Positions 21,389-31,086 are shown, counted from the first letter of the stretch. The stretch is DNA of 64,000 nucleotides from Sphingomonadaceae bacterium (GCA_020850455.1 JADZEQ010000002.1:124001-188000), one strand, 5' to 3'. The notes: a model not told the origin generated them from the sequence alone. Numbers and translations are program-made.

Positions 21389-22171
21389 TTAACGCGGTGC
21401 CATACGTATGGCACCGTCGAGGCGGACATCTTCGCCGTTAAAATAGCCATTTTCAATCATCGTCATCGCCAGATGCGCAAATTCAGCCGGATCGCCCAGC
21501 CGCTTGGGGTGCGGCACCGATGCACCCAGCGCATCGCGCACATTTTGCGGCGCGGCGGCGAGCAGCGGCGTATTGAAAATACCCGGCAGGATGGTGTTGA
21601 CGCGCACCCCTTCGCCCGACAGGTCGCGCGCGATCGGCAAGGTCATGCCGACAACGCCAGCCTTGGACGCCGAATAGGCCGCCTGACCAATCTGCCCATC
21701 CTCTGCCGCCGCGCTGGCGGTGTTGACGATGACGCCGCGATCGCCATCTTCTTGCGGGTCGAGGGTCAGCATGCCCGCCGCCGATTTGGCGATGCAGCGA
21801 AAGGTGCCGACGAGGTTGATCTGGATGATCCAGTTGAACGCATCGAGCGGGAAATGCTTGATGCTGCCGTCGGATTTCGACCGGCTGGCGGTCTTGATGG
21901 CATTGCCCGTCCCCGCACAGTTGACGAGGACGCGTTCTTGCCCGTGCGCGTCGCGCGCCTTGGCAAAACCGGCATCGACCGATGCTTCGTCGGTGACATT
22001 CACTTCGCAGAAAATCCCGCCAATTTCGGCGGCGAGCGCCTGTCCCTTTTCCTCTTGCAGGTCGAAAATGGCGACCTTGACGCCCTTGGCGGCGAGCGCG
22101 CGGGCGGTTGCAGCACCCAGCCCCGATGCACCACCGGTCACCACCGCAGCAACATTTTGATCGAGTTTCAT
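21389..22171 (-). CDS. SDR dehydrogenase, 3-hydroxyacyl-CoA dehydrogenase type II-like
   Basis: The 260-residue short-chain dehydrogenase has the cofactor motif TGGASGLGAATARALA with a following acidic residue (IFDLQ) favouring NAD, NCAGTG, and the catalytic Ser and YSASK in NTASAAAEDGQIGQAAYSAS onward. The arrangement and sequence resemble HSD17B10-type 3-hydroxyacyl-CoA dehydrogenases. With the upstream thiolase and acyl-CoA dehydrogenase it supplies the third step of beta-oxidation; no hydratase gene lies in this block. AGGATAAGCTG precedes the ATG. Confidence 0.9.
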   Translation of the reverse strand: MKLDQNVAAVVTGGASGLGAATARALAAKGVKVAIFDLQEEKGQALAAEIGGIFCEVNVTDEASVDAGFAKARDAHGQERVLVNCAGTGNAIKTASRSKSDGSIKHFPLDAFNWIIQINLVGTFRCIAKSAAGMLTLDPQEDGDRGVIVNTASAAAEDGQIGQAAYSASKAGVVGMTLPIARDLSGEGVRVNTILPGIFNTPLLAAAPQNVRDALGASVPHPKRLGDPAEFAHLAMTMIENGYFNGEDVRLDGAIRMAPR

Positions 22172-22208
22172 CAGCTTATCCTATCGCAATTTTGGGGAAG
22201 AAAGCGGC

Positions 22209-23381
22209 TCAGAGTCGTTCGATAATAGTGACATTGGCGACGCCGCCGCCTTCACACATGGTTTGCAGGCCATATTTGCCGCCGTTGGCCTTTAAGACAC
22301 CGAGCAGGGTCGCCATCAGCTTGGTGCCCGACGCGCCGAGCGGGTGGCCGAGCGCGATTGCCCCGCCATGCATGTTGATGCGGTCGGGGTCGGCCCCTGT
22401 GTGCTTGAGCCAAGCGAGCGGTACCGGGGCAAAAGCCTCGTTCACCTCATAGGCGTCGATATCGCCAATCTTCAGCCCGGCGCGGGCGAGCGCCCGGTCG
22501 GTCGCGAACAAAGGTTCTTCGAGCATGATGACTGGGTCACCCGCCGTCACCGTCAGATTGTGGATGCGCGCCTTTGGCGTCAATCCGTGCGCCTTCAAAG
22601 CGGCTTCGGAAACGATAAGGACGGCGGACGAACCATCGCAAATCTGCGATGCATTGGCGGCGCTGATGGCACCCCCTTCTTGCAGCAATTTGACGCTCGA
22701 AATCCCTTCGAGCGTTGCGTCAAAACGGATGCCCTCGTCCACATCATGGCGCACCACCCCTTCGGGCGTTTCGACATCGAGCACGAGGATTTCATCGGCA
22801 AAGCGCCCCGCATGCGTTGCCGCGGCCGCACGATGGTGGCTGGCGAGCGCGAACCGGTCGAGGTCGTCACGGGTAAAGCCATGTTTCTTGACGATCATTT
22901 CGGCGCCCATGAACTGCGACCACTGGATGCCGGGATATTTCGCCTCCAGCCCCGGCGATTTATAATGGCCGAGCCCTTCCTTCATGTGGAACATCGCGCT
23001 CGACCCCATGGGGACGCGGGTCATGCTTTCCACGCCGGCGGCAATCACCACATCCTGCGTGCCCGACATCACCGCCTGTGCGGCAAATTGCATCGCCTGT
23101 TGCGACGAACCGCATTGGCGGTCGATAGTGACGGCGGGGGTGCGTTCGCCCAGATGCTTGGTGGCGAGCACCGCGTTGCGCCCAACCTGCATCGCCTGTT
23201 GCCCGGCCTGCGTCACACAGCCCATGATAACATCATCGACCGCCGCGCCGTCGATGCCGCTGCGTTCGACAATCGCATCAAGGCTGGCGGCGGCCAGATC
23301 CACCGGGTGCCACCCGGCGAGGCGCCCGCCGCGTTTGCCACCGGCGGTACGCACCGCATCGACAATATATGCCACAGTCAT
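22209..23381 (-). CDS. Acetyl-CoA C-acyltransferase (thiolase)
   Basis: The 390-residue thiolase has the nucleophile Cys in TIDRQCGSSQQAMQFAAQ (near residue 87), the His in MHGGAIALGHPLGASGTKLM, and the second Cys in TMCEGGGVANV near the C-terminus. It cleaves 3-ketoacyl-CoA with CoA. Its place between acyl-CoA dehydrogenase and 3-hydroxyacyl-CoA dehydrogenase genes on the same strand points to fatty-acid or related acyl degradation rather than acetoacetyl-CoA synthesis. An AAGGA box lies upstream of ATG 23381. Confidence 0.93.
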   Translation of the reverse strand: MTVAYIVDAVRTAGGKRGGRLAGWHPVDLAAASLDAIVERSGIDGAAVDDVIMGCVTQAGQQAMQVGRNAVLATKHLGERTPAVTIDRQCGSSQQAMQFAAQAVMSGTQDVVIAAGVESMTRVPMGSSAMFHMKEGLGHYKSPGLEAKYPGIQWSQFMGAEMIVKKHGFTRDDLDRFALASHHRAAAATHAGRFADEILVLDVETPEGVVRHDVDEGIRFDATLEGISSVKLLQEGGAISAANASQICDGSSAVLIVSEAALKAHGLTPKARIHNLTVTAGDPVIMLEEPLFATDRALARAGLKIGDIDAYEVNEAFAPVPLAWLKHTGADPDRINMHGGAIALGHPLGASGTKLMATLLGVLKANGGKYGLQTMCEGGGVANVTIIERL

Positions 23382-23415
23382 TTGCCCAAATCCTTTCGCA
23401 ATATCGGTGTCGCAA

Positions 23416-24570
23416 TCACAGCGAGCGGCCGATCAATTCCTTCATGATTTCATTGGTGCCGCCGAAAATGCGCGTGACGCGCGCACCGCGCCATGCCCGG
23501 GCGATGGCATATTCGTTCATATAGCCCGCGCCGCCATGGAGCTGGAGGCACTTGTCCATCACTTCCCATTGCAATTCAGTGTGCCACAATTTGGCCGCCG
23601 CCCCTTCTTCGGGGGTCAGTTCGCGCTTCAGATGGCGGGCAAGCGCCCAGTCGAGGTGCGCCCAGCCGACCTGCAATTTGGATTTGAGGTCGGCGAGGAC
23701 AAAGCGGGTGTTCTGGAAATCGAGCACCGGCTTGCCAAAAGCCTTGCGGTCGCGGGTGAAGGCAACCGTATCATCAAAGGCGCGTTGTGCACCGGCCTGC
23801 GCCCCGACCGCAATCGACAGCCGTTCTTGCGGCAGTTCGCTCATCAAATAGATGAAGCCCTTGCCCTCTTCGCCCAAACAATTGGTGATCGGGACGCGCA
23901 CGTCGTTGAAGAAAAGTTCGGATGTATCGGCTTCGTCCAGTCCGATTTTGTCAAGGTTGCGGCCGCGCTGGAACCCTTCGCGCTCCGCCTCCACCAGCAC
24001 AATCGACACACCCTTCCACGCCGGTTGCACGTCGGGATCGGTCTTCACACAGACGAGGATGAGGTCGGCATTCTGCCCGTTGGTGATATAGGTTTTGCTG
24101 CCATTGATGACATAATGATTGCCATCCTTGCGCGCGGTCGTGCGCATGCCCTGCAGGTCGCTGCCGGTACCCGGTTCGGTCATCGCAATGGCGGTGACCA
24201 CTTCGCCCGACACCATTTTGGGGAGCCAGTGGCGCTTTTGCTCTTCGCTGCCATAGCTGACGATATAATTGCACACGATGTCGCTTTGCAGCGAGAAACC
24301 GGTGGCGGCGCGGCCATAATAGGCGCTTTCTTCATCGACGATGGCGTTATAACCAAAATCGAGGCCTAGCCCGCCATATTCCTCTGGCACCGTCGGGCAC
24401 AGCATACCGAGCGCACCGGCCTTGGGCCAAATATCCTTGGGGACGATGCCGTCTTCGGCCCATTTATTGGCGTTGGGGGCAATTTCGCTTTCGAGGTAGG
24501 CGCGCACCGTGCGGCGGAACGCTTCATGATCCTCGGTATAGGCGCTGCGCGGTATGTTATCGAGCGACAT
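23416..24570 (-). CDS. Acyl-CoA dehydrogenase
   Basis: A 384-residue FAD enzyme. Segments AIAMTEPGTGSDLQGMRTTA and NGSKTYITNGQNADLILV belong to the flavin and substrate site, QLHGGAGYMNEYAIARAWR is the C-terminal family signature, and RIFGGTNEIMKELIGRSL is the end. The closest named type by pattern is the long-chain/isovaleryl group, but substrate is uncertain. It is the first gene of the minus-strand beta-oxidation block. A divergent control region with an inverted repeat lies upstream. Confidence 0.93.
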   Translation of the reverse strand: MSLDNIPRSAYTEDHEAFRRTVRAYLESEIAPNANKWAEDGIVPKDIWPKAGALGMLCPTVPEEYGGLGLDFGYNAIVDEESAYYGRAATGFSLQSDIVCNYIVSYGSEEQKRHWLPKMVSGEVVTAIAMTEPGTGSDLQGMRTTARKDGNHYVINGSKTYITNGQNADLILVCVKTDPDVQPAWKGVSIVLVEAEREGFQRGRNLDKIGLDEADTSELFFNDVRVPITNCLGEEGKGFIYLMSELPQERLSIAVGAQAGAQRAFDDTVAFTRDRKAFGKPVLDFQNTRFVLADLKSKLQVGWAHLDWALARHLKRELTPEEGAAAKLWHTELQWEVMDKCLQLHGGAGYMNEYAIARAWRGARVTRIFGGTNEIMKELIGRSL

Positions 24571-24616
24571 AAGATTCTCCCATAAGACTCATATTTGGCT
24601 TGGCACACAGCAAAGC

Positions 24617-24636
24617 TGACGTTTACGTTCGCGTCA
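24617..24636. promoter_or_regulatory. Candidate operator before the beta-oxidation operon
   Basis: TGACG (24617-24621) and CGTCA (24632-24636) form an inverted repeat around ten bases containing TTTACGTTCG. On the minus strand this reads as TTGACG followed by ACGTAAACGTCA, which resembles the AT/ACGTAA-type sites of MerR-family LiuR regulators. It is 47-66 bases upstream of the acyl-CoA dehydrogenase ATG. The regulator is not in the window. Confidence 0.4.
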
Positions 24637-24700
24637 AGTTGCTAAGCGCCGAAAGGAAGCGATTTTTACATCGGCGTGTGCGATGCTATGCGGCGGGGCG

Positions 24701-25648
24701 ATGACCCTGTTTGACCCAATGGCCGAAATTGGCCCCACCCCGCGCCCCTTTGCCCCGACGCGCGCCATCCGGGCGTTGCTGGGCGAATGTCCGCGCTGGC
24801 ATGAGGCGGAAGGAGCGCTTTACTGGGTCGATATTGCGGCAATGACGCTCCACCGCTGGTCAAGCCGAACGGGCTTTGTCGCAACGCGCCAGTTTGATGC
24901 ACCGGTTGCCTGTTTTTCCTTTCGCAAAGCGGGCGGCCTTATCCTCGGCATGAAAAATGGCTGTGCGACGATCGATGATTGGGATGCACCGGTCAAAGAT
25001 TTTGGCGAACAATTTCTGGCCGATCAGCCGCTCCACCGGCTGAATGACGGGCGCTGCGATGCGGCGGGCAATTTCTGGGTTGGCAGCACCAACCGCGACA
25101 AGGCGGTGCGCAATGCCGGGCTGTGGCGCGTCGCGCCCGATGGGGTTGTGCAGCAAATGGCGGGCGACATGGCGACCGCCAATGGCGCGGCCTTCAGCGG
25201 CGATGGGCGCTATTTCGTCCATACCGATACGCCGAGCCATTTGTTGCGCCGCTATACGCTTGGCGCGGGGACGGAAGCACTCCCCACGCCAGAGACGTTG
25301 CACCAATTTCCGACGCACAAGCCCGACGGCAGCGCCGCCGTCGGCAAGGGGTTCGGTCGGCCCGATGGCGGCAGCTTTGACGAAGCTGGCCTATATTGGA
25401 GCGCGCTGTTCGACGGCTGGCGGGTGGTGCAATTGGCCAGCGACGGCAGCATCGCCCACAGCATTGCCTTACCCGTCGCGCGCCCGACGATGGTCGCCTT
25501 TGGCGGGCCGGACCGGCGCACCGCCTTTGTCACCACCGCCAGCGAGGGGCTGGGCCGTTGGCAGCGCTGGAGACAGCCGCACGCCGGGCGCATCTTTGCC
25601 TTTCGCGTCGATAGCCCCGGCGTCGCCGAATGGGATTTTGCCGGCTAA
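24701..25648 (+). CDS. SMP-30/gluconolactonase family protein
   Basis: The 315-residue six-bladed beta-propeller of the SMP-30/regucalcin family is expected to hydrolyse sugar lactones with a divalent metal. The family pattern is seen in LLGECPRWHEAEGALYWVDI with its metal-ligand Glu, NDGRCDAAGNFWVGS, and FGRPDGGSFDEAGLYWSAL with the Asp ligand. Start ATG 24701 has a GCGGGG run just before it; upstream alternatives add only a few residues. It is divergent from the acyl-CoA dehydrogenase gene, and its stop overlaps the convergent DUF885 stop by 4 bases. Confidence 0.9.
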   Translation: MTLFDPMAEIGPTPRPFAPTRAIRALLGECPRWHEAEGALYWVDIAAMTLHRWSSRTGFVATRQFDAPVACFSFRKAGGLILGMKNGCATIDDWDAPVKDFGEQFLADQPLHRLNDGRCDAAGNFWVGSTNRDKAVRNAGLWRVAPDGVVQQMAGDMATANGAAFSGDGRYFVHTDTPSHLLRRYTLGAGTEALPTPETLHQFPTHKPDGSAAVGKGFGRPDGGSFDEAGLYWSALFDGWRVVQLASDGSIAHSIALPVARPTMVAFGGPDRRTAFVTTASEGLGRWQRWRQPHAGRIFAFRVDSPGVAEWDFAG

Positions 25649-27477
25649 GCCGCCATCATCGCCGCAGTGCGCGCGCGCACGCGCCCTTCCAAAATCGACA
25701 AGGGCATTGCCCCTTCGTGCAAGATTTCATGGAATGCTTTGACATCGAAGCGCGCACCCAATTGGGCTTCCGCCTCAGCCCGCAGGCGCGTCCACGTCAT
25801 ATGCCCGACCTTGTAACTGCACGCCTGCCCCATCTTGGTGCAGTAACGCTCCACCTCCCGCTGGCAGCGTGGGCGGGCAAAACCGGTCGTCGCGGCAAGG
25901 TAATCGGTCGCCTGTTCGCGCGACCAGCGCAGATGGTGGATGCCGGTATCAACCACCAAGCGCGCCGCCCGGAACAAAAAGCTTTGCAGATAGCCCGCAC
26001 GCTCCAAATCATTTTGGTAGGCGCCCAATTGGTCGGCCACTTGCTCGGCATAGAGCGCCCACCCCTCTGAATAAGCGGAAAAGCCGCCAATTTTACGCAA
26101 TGTGGGTATGTCATCCGATTGTTGCGACAGGCTGATTTGCAAATGGTGCCCGGGCGATCCCTCGTGAAAGGTAAGCGCAGGGAGCGAATATTTCGGCCAA
26201 TCGCCGACATCCTTTAAATTGATGAAATAAATGGCCGGGCGCGTCCCGTCGAGTGAGGCGCGATTATAATAGCCGTTCGATGCCCCATCTTGAATTTCGA
26301 CCGGCACGCGGCGAATTTCGAGCGGCTGGGTCGGCAGCGTCGCAAAAGCGCGCGGCAACAGGGCGTTGATATGCGCAACGCTGGCATTCAGCCCGTCGAT
26401 CAGCGCCGCGCGGCCCGCATCATCATTGGCATAAAGCTGGTCGGGCCGGACGTTGAGCGCGGCGAGCCGCGCGCCAACATTGCCCTGCGTCAACCCTTGC
26501 GCGCGCAGAATCCCGTCGAGCGCGGCGCTGATTTCGGCGACCTGTTGCTGGCCGAGCGCATGCACTTCGGCAGGCGACAGACGGGTTGTCGTCGCATGGG
26601 CGAGCGCCATCGCATAAATCTCCTCCCCCCGGTCGAGCCGCCACGCCCCATCGCCGGGGCGCGTTGTGGCGCGCAGGGTGCCGAGCATCGCCATCTGCCG
26701 GTCGAGCGCGGGATAGACTTTGTCGGCGACAATCCGTGCCGCGCGCGCGCGCCAATCACCGGCTATGCCCGCCGCCGCCGCGCGATTGGCGATCGAATTG
26801 GCCATATTGGACGCGTCGGGCGCGGCGCTGCGCAGGCGGCGCATCTGCCCCAAAGTCAGATCGAATGCCCAATCGGGGGGCAAAAATCCCTTGGCCGCAT
26901 CATCGGGCAATTGTGCGGTTTCTTCATCGAGCCGGGGGCCAAATTGGTCGAGCCGCGATAAATAAGCCTCGCAATCATCGCCATTGGCAATGGTGTGCGC
27001 GGTGTTGAGAAAGTCGGGCACGCGGAAATAGGCACCGCCCTGCTGATAAATGCGAAAGGGGGTTTGCGCCGAATCACGGCCAAATTGGCGCAATGGTTCG
27101 AGCCGTGTTTCCAGTTGATAGCTGATGACGTCCAAATTGGTTTGCGCATGGGTGCTGAGCGCCGCGCGGTCGACGCGCCGCAATTCGCCGAGTGTCAATT
27201 CGCTGCGCGCCGCCTCTTGCGCCTGATGTTCGGCGGTACGCGGACTAAGTTGCCCCTTGAGCGCGGCCAGTGCCCCCTTGTCGAGACCGAGCGAGGTGGC
27301 AAGTTCGGGGGATGCCGCAACATCTGCCTGATAATAGGCTTCGAATCGGGCATTTAGCGCGGCATCGCCGCTACCGCCCGCGGCCATCGCGGCGCGTGCC
27401 ACGCCGGGCAGCGCGACTGTGCCGGCCAACGCCCCCATCGCCAGGCTGCTGCTCTTTAGAAAATCCCGCCGATCCAT
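25645..27477 (-). CDS. DUF885 family exported putative peptidase (copy 2)
   Basis: A 610-residue protein with a classical Tat signal, MDRRDFLKSSSLAMGALAGT, ending AARA-like near residue 28. The DUF885 body has FHEGSPGHHLQISLSQQSDD (about residues 434-453) carrying the HExxxGH-like metal motif, and AYSEGWALYAEQVADQLGAY. It is homologous to the protein at 16013-17884 with the same architecture, so the two are paralogues. The periplasm is the expected location; the substrate is unknown. I chose ATG 27477 from the Tat signal. The open frame to 27792 lies over the M3 peptidase gene and is a shadow. Confidence 0.88.
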   Translation of the reverse strand: MDRRDFLKSSSLAMGALAGTVALPGVARAAMAAGGSGDAALNARFEAYYQADVAASPELATSLGLDKGALAALKGQLSPRTAEHQAQEAARSELTLGELRRVDRAALSTHAQTNLDVISYQLETRLEPLRQFGRDSAQTPFRIYQQGGAYFRVPDFLNTAHTIANGDDCEAYLSRLDQFGPRLDEETAQLPDDAAKGFLPPDWAFDLTLGQMRRLRSAAPDASNMANSIANRAAAAGIAGDWRARAARIVADKVYPALDRQMAMLGTLRATTRPGDGAWRLDRGEEIYAMALAHATTTRLSPAEVHALGQQQVAEISAALDGILRAQGLTQGNVGARLAALNVRPDQLYANDDAGRAALIDGLNASVAHINALLPRAFATLPTQPLEIRRVPVEIQDGASNGYYNRASLDGTRPAIYFINLKDVGDWPKYSLPALTFHEGSPGHHLQISLSQQSDDIPTLRKIGGFSAYSEGWALYAEQVADQLGAYQNDLERAGYLQSFLFRAARLVVDTGIHHLRWSREQATDYLAATTGFARPRCQREVERYCTKMGQACSYKVGHMTWTRLRAEAEAQLGARFDVKAFHEILHEGAMPLSILEGRVRARTAAMMAA

Positions 27478-27664
27478 GCGCTTGCTCCCGCTTGACAAAA
27501 ATGCCCTTATGACGACATTTGTAGCCAGCGCGATTGCCGGATGCAATGGCCGGCATAGTGGCGGCTTCGTCACTGTGCTAATGATATAAAGCAGTTTGGG
27601 GTTGCATGGCCGAACCGGCGGCCTAGAAGCCAAGGCAAATAGAGTTGATAAGGAGAGTAGGGCC

Positions 27665-29839
27665 ATGCGCCGTTCCGCCAAATTTTTGCTCACCACCAGC
27701 GCCGCATTGGCGCTCACCGCCTGTGTCCCTGCGGTTAATGAAGGGGAACCCGCCAGCAGCGGCGATTCGGCTGGTGCGACCAACCGCGCCAACCCGCTGA
27801 CCGCCGAGTGGACCGGCCCCTTCAGCGGCGTTCCGGCGTGGGACCAGATGCGGGTGGAGGATTTCCCCGCCGCCTTTGATGAGGCGATGGCCGAATTTCG
27901 CCGCGAAGCCTATGCGGTGCGCGATAACCCGGCCCCCGCCACCTTTGACAACACGCATTTGGCGATGATGCATGCGGGGGCCAAGCTGCGCCGCCTCTAT
28001 GCCTATTGGGGGGTGCAGACTTCCAACCTGTCGAACCCGCAGGTGCAGGAAATCGAAGCCGAATTGGAACCGCGCCTGTCGGCCTTTTTTGATGAAATCC
28101 GCCTCGATGACCGTTTGTTCCAGCGTTACAAGGCGGTTTATGAAGGACGGCAAAGCGCCGGGCTCAATGCCCAGCAATTGCGCATCGTCGAACGCGCTTT
28201 TGAGGATTATGTGCGTAACGGGGCCAACCTCGACCCCGCGGGCAAGGCCGAACTGACGCGCATCAATACCGAATTGGCCGGGCTGTTTTCCGAGTTTAGC
28301 AATAAATTGCTTGCCGATGAATCCACCTATATTTTCGTCACCAATGCCGATGAACTGGCAGGGCTTGACCCTGCCTTTGTCGGCAGCCTCGCTGCTGCTG
28401 CCACCGCGCAGGGGCATGCCGGACAATGGGCGATCAAAAACACCCGATCCTCGGTCCAGCCGGTGCTGCAATTTGCGCAGAACCGCGCGCTGCGTGAACG
28501 TGTGTGGCGCGCCTTCACCAGCCGGGGTGACAATGCCAACGCCAATAATACCGGCGCAACAATCACCCGGATATTGGCGCTGCGCCAACAGCGCGCCCGC
28601 CTGCTCGGCTTTGCCAACCATGCGGTATATCGCATGCAGGACACGATGGCGCACGACCCCGACCGGGCGATGGATTTGATGATGCGCGTCTGGCGCCCGG
28701 CGGTTGCCCGCGTGCATGAAGAAGTGCGCGACATGCAGGCAATCGCCGATCAGGAAGCGGCCACCAACCACACGCCGCGCATCACCATCGAACCATGGGA
28801 TTACCGCTATTACGCCGAAAAGGTACGCAAGGCGCGTTATGACCTGTCGGAAGATGAGGTGAAACCCTATCTCCAGCTCGACAAGATGGTCGAAGCGATG
28901 TTCTGGTCGGCCGGGCAGCTATATGATTTGTCGTTCCGCGAAACCACCGGAAGCATTCCGGTGTTCGACCCGGCGGTACGCACCTTTGAAGTGACCAACA
29001 GCCGCACCAATGCGCATGTCGGCGTCCTCTACCTCGACAATTTTGCGCGCGACGGCAAAAGGTCGGGCGCGTGGATGACCACCTATCGCGACCAGCAAAG
29101 GCTCGCCCCCGCTGCGACAACCATCGCGTCGAACAATAATAATTTCACCCGCGGTGCCAATGGTCAGCCGACGCTGATCAGCCTCGATGATGCGCAGACC
29201 CTGTTCCACGAATTTGGTCATGGCATCCATTATCTGCTGCAAGATATTTATTATCCGGATCTGGGCGGAGTGCCGCAGGATTTCGTCGAATATCCCAGCC
29301 AGGTGAATGAAAATTGGCTGATGACGCCCGAAGTGCTCAGCCGCTTTGCCACCCATTATCAAACCGGCGCGCCGATGCCGCAGGCACTGGTCAACCGCAT
29401 TTTGGAATCGGACAAATTCAACCAGGGTTTTGCGACGGTGGAATATTTGTCGAGCGCCATCCTCGACATGCAACTCCATAATCGCTCGACCCCGGTCACC
29501 GACATCGCCGCCTTTGAACGGCAGGCGCTGGCCGAACTTGGCATGCCGCGCGAAATGGTGATGCGCCACCGCCTGCCGCAATTTGGGCATTTGTTCAGCT
29601 CTGATGGCTATTCGGCGGGCTATTACAGCTACCTCTGGTCCGAAACCATGGATGCCGACACTTGGGCCGCCTTTACCGAAGCGGGCGGGCCGTGGGACCG
29701 CAGCGTTGCCGACCGTTTCCGCACCATCCTGCTCTCGACCGGCAATGAAACCGACCGGGCGGAGGCTTATCGCGCCTTCCGTGGCCGCGACCCGGATGTG
29801 CGTGCACTGCTCGCCAAGCGGGGCTTTCCGACCAACTAA
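27665..29839 (+). CDS. M3 family metallopeptidase lipoprotein (Dcp-like)
   Basis: The 724-residue protein has a lipoprotein signal with lipobox LTAC (cysteine near residue 20) and a peptidase M3 domain with zinc motif LFHEFGHGIHYLLQD near residues 514-528, then the distal Glu-containing region. Peptidyl-dipeptidase Dcp or oligopeptidase members cut small peptides; here lipidation places it in the periplasm. ATG 27665 follows an AAGGAGAG box. It is divergent from the DUF885 gene and ends at a strong terminator. With the two DUF885 proteins it suggests extracytoplasmic peptide use. Confidence 0.93.
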   Translation: MRRSAKFLLTTSAALALTACVPAVNEGEPASSGDSAGATNRANPLTAEWTGPFSGVPAWDQMRVEDFPAAFDEAMAEFRREAYAVRDNPAPATFDNTHLAMMHAGAKLRRLYAYWGVQTSNLSNPQVQEIEAELEPRLSAFFDEIRLDDRLFQRYKAVYEGRQSAGLNAQQLRIVERAFEDYVRNGANLDPAGKAELTRINTELAGLFSEFSNKLLADESTYIFVTNADELAGLDPAFVGSLAAAATAQGHAGQWAIKNTRSSVQPVLQFAQNRALRERVWRAFTSRGDNANANNTGATITRILALRQQRARLLGFANHAVYRMQDTMAHDPDRAMDLMMRVWRPAVARVHEEVRDMQAIADQEAATNHTPRITIEPWDYRYYAEKVRKARYDLSEDEVKPYLQLDKMVEAMFWSAGQLYDLSFRETTGSIPVFDPAVRTFEVTNSRTNAHVGVLYLDNFARDGKRSGAWMTTYRDQQRLAPAATTIASNNNNFTRGANGQPTLISLDDAQTLFHEFGHGIHYLLQDIYYPDLGGVPQDFVEYPSQVNENWLMTPEVLSRFATHYQTGAPMPQALVNRILESDKFNQGFATVEYLSSAILDMQLHNRSTPVTDIAAFERQALAELGMPREMVMRHRLPQFGHLFSSDGYSAGYYSYLWSETMDADTWAAFTEAGGPWDRSVADRFRTILLSTGNETDRAEAYRAFRGRDPDVRALLAKRGFPTN

Positions 29840-29854
29840 GGCGTCGCCACCAGC

Positions 29855-29894
29855 AAAAAGGCTCCGTCCGCATAGTGGGACGGAGCCTTTTTTA
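29855..29894. terminator. Bidirectional rho-independent terminator
   Basis: A 10-bp stem GGCTCCGTCC/GGACGGAGCC with an 8-base loop is flanked by A5 on the left and T6 on the right. It ends the M3 peptidase gene and can also stop the convergent iron-uptake transcript. Confidence 0.9.
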
Positions 29895-29916
29895 TGCCTT
29901 TTCTGACCTTTAGGGG

Positions 29917-31086
29917 TCAGGCTGTCGCCAATTTGGCAGCCTGTCGCCGGGCAAGCTCCCCGCGCCATTTGCGCGCCCGCCACCACATGATGATACCGGT
30001 GACCGACAATATCGCCGGCAAAATCCCGCCGAGGAAGATGATCATCTGCCAGAACAGCCCCATGTCGGTGCCGTCATGAATGCGGCGCATCAAGCGGTTG
30101 AGGCTTTCGGGTTCATTCTTGGGCGGCTTGACTTCGGCAGCACCACTCGCCGCATCAACCTTGACCTCGGTCTGCTGGGCACGATCCTCTGGCCCGGTGC
30201 GGATATTCCACTGCGGTTCGACATCGGTCGGCCAGCCGACGCGCGCGACCCGGCCCTGCCCTGCCGCGGCGAGCGCGGCGTTGAGCGATATGGCCGGATT
30301 GTCGAGCGGGCGGGCGCGCATCCGCGCGGCACGGCTCGGTTCGCCGCCGCCGCGACCATTGGTTCCCTTGGCCCGCGCCCCGTCGCCTTTCGGCCCGGCA
30401 TCGCGTCCGCTTTGCGCCGCGGGCTGCCCGATATCCGCGAAAACCTTGGGAAAGCTGATCCAAAAGCCGGTGACCGACAAGGCAAAGAGCGGCAATAATA
30501 TCCAGAAACCCAATTGGTGGTGGAGGTTATTGTTGAAATCATTGTGCCGCCGCCAGCGTAACCCGCGCACCCATGCACCGACGGTTGGCCACCACAGCCA
30601 GATGCCCGACAGGCAGGAAATCGCCATGAAGACGCCCACCCAACCCACGGTTGCACGCCCCCATTCGGGGATGAACAAGGTGCCGTGCAGGACGTGCATG
30701 AAACGCATCATCCCGGCATCGCTGTTCGCCCGGTCAAGTAGGCGGGCATCATCCCCCGCCAGCCAAAGCATCGTGCGCACGGGCCGGCCCGCGCCGGGCT
30801 TGGGTGGTTGGGCAAGGCTCGCCACCACCGCGCCTTCGGTCGGGATTTCGATCGACATCAACGCTTCGCCCGGCCGCGCCGCCGCCGTGGCCGCTGCGGC
30901 ATAGCGTTCGACCGGCAGGATCGGCGCACCGGCATATGCACGCTCAGGGTTCAACTGGGCATCAATCGCATCGTGCCAGACAAGGATCGACCCTGATATG
31001 CAAATGGGAATGATAGCGATGGCGAGCAGCAGCCCGATCCATTTATGGACTTGGAACCATGCGTTTCTGAGGGCAATTTTGCTCAT
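29917..31086 (-). CDS. PepSY-associated membrane protein (PiuB-like)
   Basis: The 389-residue inner-membrane protein has the PepSY_TM pattern: FQVHKWIGLLLAIAIIPICI with a helix-1 histidine, MMRFMHVLHGTLF, LSGIWLWWPTVG, NNNLHHQLGFW and a last helix near 345-370. Conserved histidines on several helices suggest haem or metal binding. A long charged, Gly/Arg-rich loop (about residues 235-260) is variable. Such proteins accompany siderophore receptors and may reduce or release iron at the inner membrane. It is the last gene behind the PKHD dioxygenase and the receptor. Confidence 0.88.
   Translation of the reverse strand: MSKIALRNAWFQVHKWIGLLLAIAIIPICISGSILVWHDAIDAQLNPERAYAGAPILPVERYAAAATAAARPGEALMSIEIPTEGAVVASLAQPPKPGAGRPVRTMLWLAGDDARLLDRANSDAGMMRFMHVLHGTLFIPEWGRATVGWVGVFMAISCLSGIWLWWPTVGAWVRGLRWRRHNDFNNNLHHQLGFWILLPLFALSVTGFWISFPKVFADIGQPAAQSGRDAGPKGDGARAKGTNGRGGGEPSRAARMRARPLDNPAISLNAALAAAGQGRVARVGWPTDVEPQWNIRTGPEDRAQQTEVKVDAASGAAEVKPPKNEPESLNRLMRRIHDGTDMGLFWQMIIFLGGILPAILSVTGIIMWWRARKWRGELARRQAAKLATA

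Noticed and set aside
21368..22225. 285-codon plus-strand frame
   Set aside because: It is antisense to the SDR gene, which has complete catalytic motifs.
27478..27792. Upstream extension of the second DUF885 frame
   Set aside because: It covers the divergent promoter and the start of the M3 peptidase gene; the Tat signal starts at 27477.
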